Shown: positions 49,731 through 59,905 of the stretch, piece by piece
Layout of the letters: the number at the start of each line of letters is the position of its first letter
How positions within the stretch are numbered: the first letter of the stretch is position 1
Assembly (NCBI GenBank): GCA_037893225.1
Contig: JAZGUH010000071.1
Span: 248,001 to 312,000 of the forward strand
DNA length: 64,000 nt
DNA from: Hippasteria phrygiana
Lineage: Eukaryota; Echinodermata; Asteroidea; Valvatida; Goniasteridae
Direction: 5' to 3'
Notes under the pieces: generated by a model
Databases searched by the model: none
What the model was told of the DNA's origin: nothing
Seen by the model: only the letters and a program-made list of their open reading frames with translations
Program-made: the position numbers and the translations under genes

Positions 49731-50138
49731 GTAAGTATCTTAAAGCCTGCAAGGTTGCTATCATTGATGGACTCATGCACTATGTTGTTATGGTTGTCTA
49801 AGCACTCACCATTTTCTGTTTTTTTTCCTTTTTTTTCAAGGGAGCATTTGAAGATTTTTCAAACAAAGCAAGTTCAAGTGCTCCTTTTGTAATTTTCTGT
49901 TTCATCTGAATGTAGATTTTTTTGAGAATAAACTGGGATTTTGGTAAATGACCTTTTTGAAATTCAAGAGAAAGAATCTGAACTCTTATCAATTCATGAT
50001 ACTACCAATCATGAGTAACCATAGCAACCCAGATACCATGGATACAATTGTTTTTTATTGTTTGTTTTTACCAATTATCACCCATTCCTTGTAGCCCACT
50101 TGATATTCATGCAGAGCACACTTCACTGGGTCACACAC

Positions 50139-50329
50139 TAGTGATGTAGTCGAGACCATCACAAGACCCTGCAAGACCAACACAAGACCTTCAGTCTCAA
50201 TTCAAGTCTCAAGCTATTCAAATGAACTGTAATAAAATCATCCCTTTGTCATGGTTTATGCCTGTTACTTGTGCCTGTTACAAGCTGGCCTTGTGAATGG
50301 TCTTGTGCATGGTCTCGACTACATCACTG
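50139..50329 (+). mobile_element. hAT-like MITE family B, copy 3, between the alternative exons
   Basis: TAGTGATGTAGTCGAGACC to GGTCTCGACTACATCACTG, with a perfect 8-bp duplication TCACACAC (50131-50138 and 50330-50337). Carries a TGCATG at 50306-50311. Confidence 0.88.
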
Positions 50330-50869
50330 TCACACACTTGCTCCCACCGATCAGTACCCAGCTTTGCCCCAGATCATAGAAAAGCAACAAACGTGTCAGA
50401 GATGGGTCCTGACAGAGCTGACACATCCTTGATACGCTTCGACGCTTTCCCATCGGAAGAGCTCCCCTGATAAATAATACAGCATCTGGGACGAGAAATG
50501 GGGTGCCGTGAATTACCTCCACTACTCCAAGTCATTAGGAATTAAATCCCACATTTCACGGCCGGACGCGTTTGCATTTTCTTGAGCCGTGTGGCTGATA
50601 CACCGATAATGCGTGCTTCTTGCAAGTAATAAGGATTGATTTGGCAACCAAAAATTGCTCATTGCACTTTGTCACACTGAGTTCCCTGCTCTGATTGGGC
50701 CGATAATTGGCAGACTACACGATCGATCCCATCTGACATTTAGGAATTCCAGGCTGCCATCCCTTTGGAATTCTCAGGGTTTAAGGGTGTCTATTTGATT
50801 TCTTTCTTGTCACTTTTGTCCACCTCGTGAATTTGGTGATATGGTCTTCCTGCATTTCCCCGTTTCCTT

Positions 50870-51240
50870 TATATCCTATCTCATCCCATCATCCCATGTC
50901 ACTTCTCATTTTTTGGTTTGCATTGCCTGTTTCTTTATTCTGAAACTCTCCATTCCACTTTTACTCTTCATTTGTGCTATCTCATTCTCAATGTCTCCCT
51001 CTCCCACTTGAGCATATTTCCTTATCATTTTTGTTCTCATAATTTCTTATCTCCTGTTTCTTTCCTCCACCCCTCCCCTCCCCTCCCTATATTCCATCTC
51101 TATCTTGTCTCCATATCCATCTTTCATTTACCCATCTCCCGTTTCTTTCCTCCACCCCTCCCCTCCCTATCTTCCATCTCTATCTCGTCTCTCCATCCAT
51201 CTTTCCTTCCCTTCTCCTTGCATCTTCTCTCTTTGCATGC
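50870..51240 (+). promoter_or_regulatory. Long pyrimidine-rich tract upstream of exon 8b
   Basis: About 370 bases that are mostly C and T, with many TCTT, CTCTC and TTTCCT words. An 85-bp tandem duplication sits at 51051-51220 (CTCCTGTTTCTTTCCTCCAC against CTCCCGTTTCTTTCCTCCAC). Such tracts bind PTB-type splicing repressors; vertebrate Cav1.2 exon 8a/8 choice is PTB-dependent. The regulatory role here is inference. Confidence 0.5.
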
Positions 51241-51291
51241 TGTTTGATTCCTTCGTTGTCTACCCCTTGTACCATGATGTGGTGTCCGTAG

Positions 51292-51395
51292 GTCAACTAC
51301 GCCATTGAGGGTTGGTGGCCGTGGTTTTACTTCGTTACTCTCATCCTCTTGGGTTCCTTCTTTGTACTCAATCTAATTCTTGGTGTCCTGAGTGG
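51292..51395 (+). CDS. Cav1: Cav1 exon 8b: IS6, second alternative version
   Basis: 104 bp, phase 0 in, phase 2 out, acceptor GTCCGTAG, donor GTAAGTGG. It encodes [20 protein letters not shown] then [15 protein letters not shown]. It replaces exon 8a: the cytoplasmic half (FFVLNL.LGVLSG) is nearly identical, while the outer half and pore-facing start differ. The start VN.A and FYFVTL recall vertebrate Cav1.2 exon 8. If both exons were included, the frame would shift and reach TAA within 8b. Vertebrate versions of this exon differ in dihydropyridine sensitivity and gating; a similar role here is inferred. Confidence 0.95.
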
Positions 51396-51431
51396 GTAAG
51401 TGGTGGTGTGTGTAGACTAGCAGTGCTGGTG

Positions 51432-52001
51432 TGCATGAGTCTGGTGGGTTCACTCACTTTGGTCTTTCTTACTTATGCGGTTGCCATAGCAACAGTTGCA
51501 TGCTTGTGGTTAGACATTTGTCAGTATCCCACACATGCATGGTTGTCAGGTGTGAATTGTATTTTGTTGATGTTTTTTTTTGCGTTAGATGTATGTATGT
51601 AGGATTTGTTTTTGGTGAAGCAGTGTCAATAGACTAATGGATACATGGTTAAATAATGAAAAGATCCCTGTATGTAAATCTTGAGATGTCACTTTATAAC
51701 ATTATTCAGTTGCTCAGGCCTGTTCTCCAGTATTGTATAATTGGCTGTTATTAAAGCTAATCTATTGACTAGGAATTCAATTATTGATAAACAGTTAAAT
51801 TGAAGAATCAACAGTCTAACAGCTTAATTTACGTTAATTGTGTCTGACTTTGCAGTGTCATTAACTTATTGCATGTGTGAATACTGAATGGTTACGAGTA
51901 GATATCTCGCATGATCACAGTCTAGTTCCCACTATGTATCATGCTTAATTACTATGAAATTTGTCAATTGTATCAAAGGCATCAGCCTACTTTTTTGCAT
52001 G
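51432..52001 (+). promoter_or_regulatory. Cluster of TGCATG (Fox-type) motifs downstream of exon 8b
   Basis: TGCATG at 51432, 51497, 51536, 51870 and 51996. A further one upstream of the exon is at 51234. RBFOX proteins bind UGCAUG and favour an exon when it lies downstream. The motif also occurs elsewhere in the window (for example about 17147), so background must be measured. Confidence 0.45.
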
Positions 52002-54829
52002 AGCCTTATTACTCAATAAAGATTGCTTCCTGTTTTTTTTTTTTATGGAATTTTATTAATTCATTCATTCATTTTAGTTGATTTAAAAATTTACCATCGT
52101 GTCCCGAAGGCCGAATTGTGGTAAAAATTAACATCACAAAATGTACACAAGAATTACAATTAGAACAACAAACGGTAAAATTAAAGAGATGAAAAATATA
52201 TTAATGAGCCAAAAATATTTCAAAGGAAGATAGAAAGACAAATAAAAATAGTGTGAGAAATCGTTGATTTCAGCACTTTAAAATCTTAGCACATACACGT
52301 ATTAAAGCAATGCTCCTGAATGATAAAAAGAATTAATAAAAAGAACATTATCTTTGACATTGGAAAATGTTTGATTTAAAACTTGCCCAATACAAAATTT
52401 GGCTAAAAGCCACTCTGGATAAAGGGGTACAAACACAGGTGGGGTTGGCCACAGTTTTGATTGCTGCTCCAAGAAAAAATAGATCTTGTGGTTTAGAATT
52501 TGAAATCTTTTGGTAGATTCAAGCTTCTATTTGACAGCAGCTGTTTTAGAATTGCAAATATTCCAGTACTCTACACACCCATTTTATAAGATGTACCTTC
52601 CAATACTTTTTGAGCAATACACATTTTTTTAGCAGCATGATAAATGAAACTTCTAAAGATTAATTCATTCTTAATCCAAACATGCATTTATCAGGTAAAA
52701 TTATATCTTTGCCAAAGGGCTGTGTAAAATTCTCATTAAGAAAATGATTAAGCGACTTCAGAACCATAAGCCTGGCTATGGGTTCTGTTTAACCTTTTAT
52801 AAATCACACATCGTTAAAGTTCTGTATTAAAAGGATTGAAGAATATCTACAGTCAGTTAGGCTGGTGACTACAATCCTAACCGTGCCCTCTGGGAACGTG
52901 ACCAACATGGCAGCATTGTGAACGGTTTCCACTGTCAGATATTCCTGTTGATCTTGCCTTAATTCACTAAATTATTCAACATTAAGCTGCCATTAACAGA
53001 CTGACATTTGAGAGCCTGCAGCACTAGGTGTGACATTTACAAACAATAAGAGCATTACCTTTACCGTTCCGTCAAGCAAACACCCTCCCAAAAATGCCAG
53101 CTGCAATCGGTGTTGACACGGCAACGTTTTTTTGAAGTGGATGAAATTACAAACCTGTCATTTTGGTTCATTCTGGTGTATTTTGTGGTTGTATAGAAAA
53201 TTTAAAAATGAAATTTTTCTTAACATAATTAATCTCCCCCAAACCATCTGTGATCAACTTATGAGCTGAGCGAATCTTATTCCTTATTGGCCGAAATATA
53301 ACGTGCTTAGTTTTCAATTGTTTGTTTACTGTGGACATTTTTTAAATCCTCATTTGAGCCTGTTTCGTATGACTAGATGAATAAGCAATCTGTAATAAGT
53401 AATCAAAGTTGTAGATTTATGCAAATTTTCTATCAACCATGCCAACATTGGCCACTCCTCTATTCTAAAAACATTGTCCCCACCCCTTCATACAGTTTGC
53501 CTGTAGACATTTTCCTAAGTCCAAAATGAATATATATATTTGTGTTTTTGACAAAATCTGCGATGGAGTAGCAATGCTTAGAACAATTGTTGTCGTAAAA
53601 AAATTGCCGTCCCATAGACCCTAGTATATTTGAGTTTGAGGTCTCTATTGTGCTCCAACTGCACACTCCTTACTGTGCTCTCTGATTTATAGAGGGGACA
53701 CTGGGTGTTCCTACTTGTGTATGTTCCTGCACAGCCCCAAATTCTTGTAAAGCGTGCATATGTCAAGTATCCCTTGCTCTATCATCTCTATCCTTGATTT
53801 CCTTGGGCACCTCCAGAGAGAACTGTCATTTTCCCTAAGAGAATTTCATAGTCTTCTTGGAAATGTTGGTAGTGCAACACACAGTTCTGATGTTATTACA
53901 GTCTTCCAATGGTCCCATCCCTTTCCTTCCGTTCCTCATTCCCTGAAGCGTATCAACCTTAGCTAGGTGCCATGTTGGCGGTAATCTTGACATTTGCACG
54001 CTGGAGGAGTTAAAAGATCCCTGACATGAGGACCAGTACCCTGTTGGTTGGAGGCTGATGGGATCCTGTCATGGCAGCTGAGGAAACAGCGTTGATATAG
54101 ATTGAGGCGGATAGAGATTGATGGATCGAAGTCCCTCTGCAGTCACAAGCCGGCTGCTCTGTCTATTTGCTCCTCACGCCACTGGTAATGAGCATAAAAC
54201 CATGCACACGGATGCCTCATTAAACTGGTCTTGGCACTCTCCGCTAAACCTGGTTCAGTTTTGGGAAAGTAAGACTTACTGGCACATCCGACCAACTGGA
54301 TAAGGAAGGATAAGGAAGAAGGGTTTCACTCTTGTGTCAAGAGGAAGTGTTTTTTTTTTCTGAATGAAAAAATTACTTGTGAAAAACTTACTTTTTAAAA
54401 CGCTTATTATTGTATCAAATCTTCATGAAAACCACTCTATCAAAGGTGCTCTCATTCTATAAAAAAATTGAACCATAGCACAACTGCCTCCAACCTCCAT
54501 ATGCACTCTACTGTTTCTGAACATAAATTTGAATTATTGCATCACTTTAAAAAAAAGAATCATGACTGATCTAAAGTTACTTCACTTTTAGCTATGCTCA
54601 CAGTTTCCTCTATAAAGTGGAAAGCATTCTGTTACCTCCCAAAAAGTATTTTTAGTAACACTTTGAGATTAGTCCAAGTTTCTTAACGAAAGCAATATAA
54701 GTGTTCCATAATAAGATTTAAAATCAGAAAAGTTTCTCTATAAATTATGCAAATTAGTTGCTGAGAGTAGGTGATTAGTGGCACAGAGTCACATGACTGC
54801 AGTTATGCACTGTAGTTGGCAAAATGACG

Positions 54830-55043
54830 TTAACCCCTTGCGTACGGATGACGCCATATGGCGTTAAAAAAGTGGCACCAGGCCGGATGACGCCATTTGC
54901 CGCCGTTTGTGCAGTTTCAATCCATTGTTGGATCATTGTTTATGTTACGCTTGACTGCACAAACACATTGTAGCGGTTCGCTTGGCTGCCAGAACCACAG
55001 CGACACCCCGACATCTCCCGTAAAACCGTACTCAAGGGGTTAA
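54830..55043 (+). mobile_element. TTAA-type MITE family A (214 bp)
   Basis: TTAACCCCTTGCGTACGG to CCGTACTCAAGGGGTTAA, the best-preserved terminal repeats of the family (about 17 of 18 complementary), with TTAA at both edges. Confidence 0.9.
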
Positions 55044-56011
55044 AGACCAGACTACAGTGATGCTAATGAACATGAGACATGCAACCCAGCTTCAGTCCGT
55101 CCATGTACTACTGCTCTCATTATTGAAGCTGTAGAGTCTGCCCTTGTACATATCTTGACATGGAATCATCTGTGTCTACCAGCATGACATGAGTGGAATG
55201 ACTCCCTCGGAGATGGACTAAATCTGTCCAGACATCGGAATGATCAAGATTTGGCCATTCTAAAAATACTTCAGTTTATTCACCAGAGTTTACCAAAATA
55301 CCATGGCTTGTTGAATTTTGTAGCTATTTCTATTTTCAAGAGTTAGTATAGCAGAATTCCACTATATTACTATAATGAACACTGTGGAATCCACAGATAT
55401 TTTCAGCATAGGTTGGTTCAGGATTGTAAATGATCTTTCGTCATGTACATATTACACAATTACTGAGCCGGAGGGAATGCCTGTAAAAGCCAGACGTTGA
55501 ATGTAGCAGTGTTCATTGTAGTAAAGTTGTAGTGTACAGCATTTAGGTTCATGGAGGCAAATAAGATATAGAAAAAGTAGCCTTTTATAATTTTGTGAAG
55601 CAGTTGCCAATAAAAAATTTTAAAAAAATATTTAAAAAACATGGTAGTTAGAAATACTGTGTGACTACAAAAATTGTGATGTCATTGTGGGGGCAACCAA
55701 AGTGTTTAATTTTGTTTTCCTTTTTCCTGAATAAAAACTGGTTATGAAATGTTTTGTTGAGACTAACAACTTGTATGCATGATGTCAGATCTTAATCTAA
55801 AAACTTAACAACAAGGCTGGTTTGGACTTAATATGACAAAATTTGTTAAAGTTGAAAATGTACTGCATTTTTTAATGACTGCTGTGAGTATCATGGAGTT
55901 TAAGTTTATTTGTGTTCATATGTAGGTGAACTAGCTTTTATGCATGTTTTTGTTTCCTTTGGTACTCTGTGATTATTGTTTTCAAATTGTGTAACACTTT
56001 TTACTCAACAG

Positions 56012-56127
56012 AGAGTTTTCCAAAGAAAGAGAGAAAGCAAAAGCACGGGGAGCCTTTCAGAAGTTTCGAGAGAAGAAACAGATTGAAGAGGATTTACGAG
56101 GTTATCTGGACTGGATCATGCAAGCAG
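56012..56127 (+). CDS. Cav1: Cav1 exon 9: end of IS6 and the alpha-interaction domain
   Basis: 116 bp, one base completing Gly, 38 codons, one base out. It encodes [20 protein letters not shown] then [18 protein letters not shown]. This is the rigid helix from IS6 into the I-II linker and the AID that docks the cytoplasmic beta subunit. The consensus QxxExxLxGYxxWIxxxE is complete once the Glu split with exon 10 is added. QIEE in place of QxxER argues for Cav1 and against Cav2. The donor GTTAGA is weaker than those of other exons. Confidence 0.96.
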
Positions 56128-56496
56128 GTTAGATAATGGGGGATGGAGGGGTGAGAGGCTGGACTTGCAAATGAAATGTTGCAGGTTAGAATCCAGACTG
56201 CGAGATACAGTAATACTTATACTTGAATTACATTGTGATCTATGAGATGTATTTGGATTGATTCATAGCAGGTAGTTAGATAACAGGGAGGATGGACCAA
56301 CAATTGAATGGTTGTGGGTTCAAATCTTCTGGTTAGAGTGATTGTTGATTTGAACTAGAAGAGAATTCATGTGCAAAAAGAATACCCGAGTATGTAGCCA
56401 GATGATTAACAAAGGTTTCAGTAGTTGAAGACTGGAATCACAATCAAAAGGTCAGACGTTCACATCCAAACAGCTACAATGGCAGGGACAGACACT

Positions 56497-56587
56497 CACT
56501 ATGAACATCTAACAAAAGAAAACCCACGCAGTCCTTTGTTACAAACAAAGGACTGCGTGGATTTTCTTTTGTTAGATGTTCATAGTG
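56497..56587. mobile_element. 91-bp foldback, CACTA-like
   Basis: 44-bp arms, one mismatch, 3-base loop (56541-56543). The arms begin CACTATGAACATC. ACT directly flanks both sides (56494-56496 and 56588-56590), the 3-bp duplication expected of CACTA (EnSpm) elements. The outer words GGCAGGGAC at 56481 and 56592 are also repeated. Confidence 0.75.
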
Positions 56588-56780
56588 ACTGGCAGGGACT
56601 TTGAATTTCCAGATGGTGTATTTGCATGTAAACCAATCGCATCATCTACACGTATGTCCATGCAATGCAGTTTGTCATGTGGGCCAAGTCATTGGCAATC
56701 AACCGGAGTTTTCTAGTCAAACGGGGGATTTGTTCGAATTAGCCAGCAGTTCAAATTGGCCAGTAGTTCGAATTGGCCAG

Positions 56781-56982
56781 TAGTCGAGACCATCGCAAGA
56801 CCACACAAGACCAGCACAAGACCAGCACAAGACCTTCAGTCTTAATCCAAGTCTCAAGCTATTCAAATGAACTAATAAAAGCATTCCTTTGTCATGGTTT
56901 ATGCCTGTTACTTATGCCTGTTACAAGCTGGTTTTGTGCATGTCTTGTGTGTGGTCTTGTGACGGTCTCGACTACATCACTG
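56781..56982 (+). mobile_element. hAT-like MITE family B, copy 4, left tip lost
   Basis: TAGTCGAGACC to GGTCTCGACTACATCACTG. Flanks TTGGCCAG (56773-56780) and TCGGCCAG (56983-56990) match at seven of eight. The outermost CAGTGATG of the left end is missing. Confidence 0.8.
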
Positions 56983-57977
56983 TCGGCCAGATAAAATGTG
57001 TAATGATTTGCTTTAAATAAAAAAATTAAAAAAGGCATCAGATGTTCTATTTGGTTATGCTAATCAATCATGCATGTGTAGTTCATTAAGTGCAGTTTTG
57101 ATTATTTATTGTGCAGTTGATTAATTAGTGAGCAGAGTAGACCCCGTATGAGTGTTTGTCGAAGATATTGGCTCGTTGCCAAGTTAATGTTGATACTCCT
57201 TCAAGGTGTTTTTGCAGCGTTCGTTAGCACAGTCAACAAACACAGAGACTTGATGATCATGAAACATTAAGAAGGTTTGGCTTCTTACAATAGTAATAAT
57301 TTATCAAGCGTCTTTACAAGATGTAAGTACAGATATAGCAAAGTGAGTTTCTTTTGAAGTAATGCATCCACATACTCCCATAAAATAATTTATTACTGAG
57401 GATTTTTTTATGATTTTAGGTTTATTTAAAAGTTAAGTTAAAGAACTGTTGAGGACAGGCACAGTTTTTGAAAGTGTTAATAAAATTCATATATATGTAT
57501 ATCTTTAAAGTAATATGCACATTGGAAATAAGACATTTCAGAATGTTTGTTGAAATGTTGGAGAAAATACCTGCAAGAAAAATAAGTAGTATTAATTTAT
57601 TTAGATATATGCATAGTTGATAAGGAAATAGTAAAATGAAACATGATGGATTTATTGATGTTGCCACTTGTCCTGTTTGCTAACGATGTACCATTCATCT
57701 GACATACCCTCAAGCAAATTGCTCGTAATACAAGGGCGGAGATATCCAAACCGTATATTGGACTGATTATTTATTTAGTATTCCTGACTCTACCATGCTT
57801 ATATTTTAATGTATTAAATATGTACCCTTTCCACTTGACTATTTTCCAAGCAGCCAACAACCTAATGAATAATTCATAAGCCAATATTGATATTGCCATC
57901 AGTAATTCAGTGTCACTCTACATGGACATTCATCAAATTTTGTCAAAATAATTTAAATTTTTTCCCCTATCTGTCGC

Positions 57978-58095
57978 CGATTCATCTGGCTTCGGAATCA
58001 TGCCTTGAAGTTGTTGGTTCAAATCCTAGCCATGATGATCACTGTGCTGGAGTCTTTCAGCAAGAATACTTATCTATTCTTGCTTCTTTTCACGC
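57978..58095 (+). repeat. Worn tRNA-SINE
   Basis: GGTTCAAATCCTAGCC (B-box-like) followed by GTGCTGGAGTCTTTCAGCAAG and CACGCAGGAATG. This recalls the 'ctTgAGCAAG...CACCCAGG' body common to several deuterostome and cnidarian SINEs. Confidence 0.45.
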
Positions 58096-58170
58096 AGGAA
58101 TGTAATTCTGATGGCTGACTTGGTTATTGTGTTTTCTTTGACCACTTACATCAAAATAGTCTGTTCACTA

Positions 58171-58302
58171 CCCCACCCCCAGTCCCCCACCCCCAGTCCC
58201 CCACCCCCAGTCCCCCACCCCCAGTCCCCCACCCCCAGTCCCCCACCCCCAGTCCCCCACCCCCAGCCCCCACCCCCAGTCCCCCACCCCCAGTCCCCCA
58301 CC
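58171..58302 (+). repeat. 14-bp minisatellite CCCCCACCCCCAGT, about 9 copies
   Basis: Near-perfect array. One unit lacks the T. The minus strand is GGGGGTGGGGG-rich and could form G-quadruplexes. Confidence 0.9.
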
Positions 58303-59869
58303 AATGGGACATGGGTTTTTACCATCACAGTAGGCACAAATGAATTTGTATTTTTAAATCGTGCATCCATTTTAGTTTGTCATCTGTCATTCATCTTTTA
58401 AAAACTTTGCCTTATTTTCTTTTGTTTGTAAGATAATTTATGCCATCTCAAGCATTTATATGCTACCTTCTCAAATTATAAGATGTAATGCTTGATTTTA
58501 GCTTGAGATTAAGAATTGTAAAACAAAATTGTTTCTCCTGTAAGTAATATTTACTCTGATATTTGGAAATCCTTCAAATTTGACATATTATTTTCCATTC
58601 AGTGGATCAAATACAGCATAGATGTTGACTTTTCATAAGCGTAATTCAGCATTGGTATTTATAGAAGCCGCCATCCTCTCGTTAGTTCTGTTTAGGAGAA
58701 TGCTTAGCCCAAGGCCTAGCTCCTAGGGTTCTTAACCTTATGACTAGGGCCACTGACCGGTTTGACATTCACTGAGTAGCGCAATCCTTTTACTCCCTCT
58801 CTCTCTATCTCTCCTGATAAGGATGTGGGGTATTTCCGGACAGTCCAACACGCTGTATGATTGACTGCCCGCGGTATAAAGAGGATGATTTGTTTATCAG
58901 TTACCATAGAGACAGAACACCTGCAAGACCTGGTCAACATGATTAGCGTAGGAGTGCCGACAAATATCACACCGTAGTTCGAACAAAACCTGATGGTCGT
59001 TAGAAAGATTTCCAAATGATCTTGATTTTGTTTGTCACATTTAGATGAAATGCAGGATTTTAAAAATTGTATACAAGAAACTATTTGCCATTTATCTTTT
59101 TAACCACTTTTTGTACAGGGGTGAGATTTGTCAGGATTTTTCCTGATTTCACTAATTATTGTCGGGATTTCAGAATTTTTAACGAATCTCTTTTGAAATC
59201 TGGAATACCTGAGGTGTTGTCCTAAAGGTGTTTTTACCTGTAAAAGTGGATAAAGACCAATACAAACAGATGTTTTAAGGGGGTACCTTTAGGCAAATAC
59301 AAACTATATGTTGATATGGGGACCTTGTGGATTTTTCGTGGATTTTTTGTGGAATTTTCATTTTTTTTTCAATCTCACCGCTGTTTTTAGGAGATAGGTC
59401 TGTGGTTACAATGTATATTATCTTGTATATATAACATCAAGCAATATGATGTCAAGAATAAAAACAATTTCATTTTGAAATACTTTCATTTCATGTTAAA
59501 AATCGAAATTTCATAAAACAAAATGCAAGAGGCAGTTGATATAATATTTGTGGCATTTGAATTGAACCTTTTCCAAGATCTCTTCATGGGAAAAATTCCC
59601 CACATTATTACTTGGTAAGTAATTCTGGCAGACCAACCCACGCATTGTAAGCCATTACCAGCTCCCTCGATACTACTTCATGCATCTTCTATTAGTTAGG
59701 CCTTTCCAAAATAATACTATGGTTTATCAGTAGTCATCTCTCTCAAATTCAGATCGGCTGAGCAAGTTTTTATGTTTTGTTTTTTTTGCTTTTGGTTTAT
59801 CAAGTGTCAGGTTTTTCAAAAGAACTGGACTGTTACATCTGTATGTTGTTTCTTTCCTGTTTTGTAATC

Positions 59870-59905
59870 ATAGTGACCCTGGTTCGAATCCAGCCTGAGT
59901 CACTG
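59870..59905 (+). repeat. T-arm-like tRNA fragment
   Basis: CTGGTTCGAATCCAG is a perfect 4-bp stem with the 7-base TTCGAAT loop (B box GGTTCGAATCC). No A box or acceptor stem nearby. Confidence 0.4.

Larger units (their letters stand above)
49731..51291 (+). other. Intron between the two IS6 exons
   Basis: 1561 bp. It holds a hAT-like MITE (50139-50329) and a long pyrimidine-rich stretch (about 50870-51240), ending TGGTGTCCGTAG with a weak local tract before exon 8b. The remainder is unique. Confidence 0.85.
51396..56011 (+). other. Intron 8
   Basis: GTAAGTGG to CTCAACAG. It has five TGCATG motifs in the first 610 bases, a possible worn retroelement at about 52045-52800 (not classified), and the TTAA-type MITE at 54830-55043. 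The rest is unique. Confidence 0.85.

Noticed and set aside
50918..51308. Pyrimidine-rich 109-codon open frame
   Set aside because: Ser/Pro/Leu/His-rich product is a by-product of the CU tract, with no homology or start context.
52045..52800. Retroelement 3' region on the minus strand
   Set aside because: ATTC-rich start and mixed low-complexity text suggest it, but I can read no protein motif, tail or second copy in the window.
58111..58401. Proline-rich open frame over the minisatellite
   Set aside because: Produced by translating the 14-bp repeat; no conservation expected.
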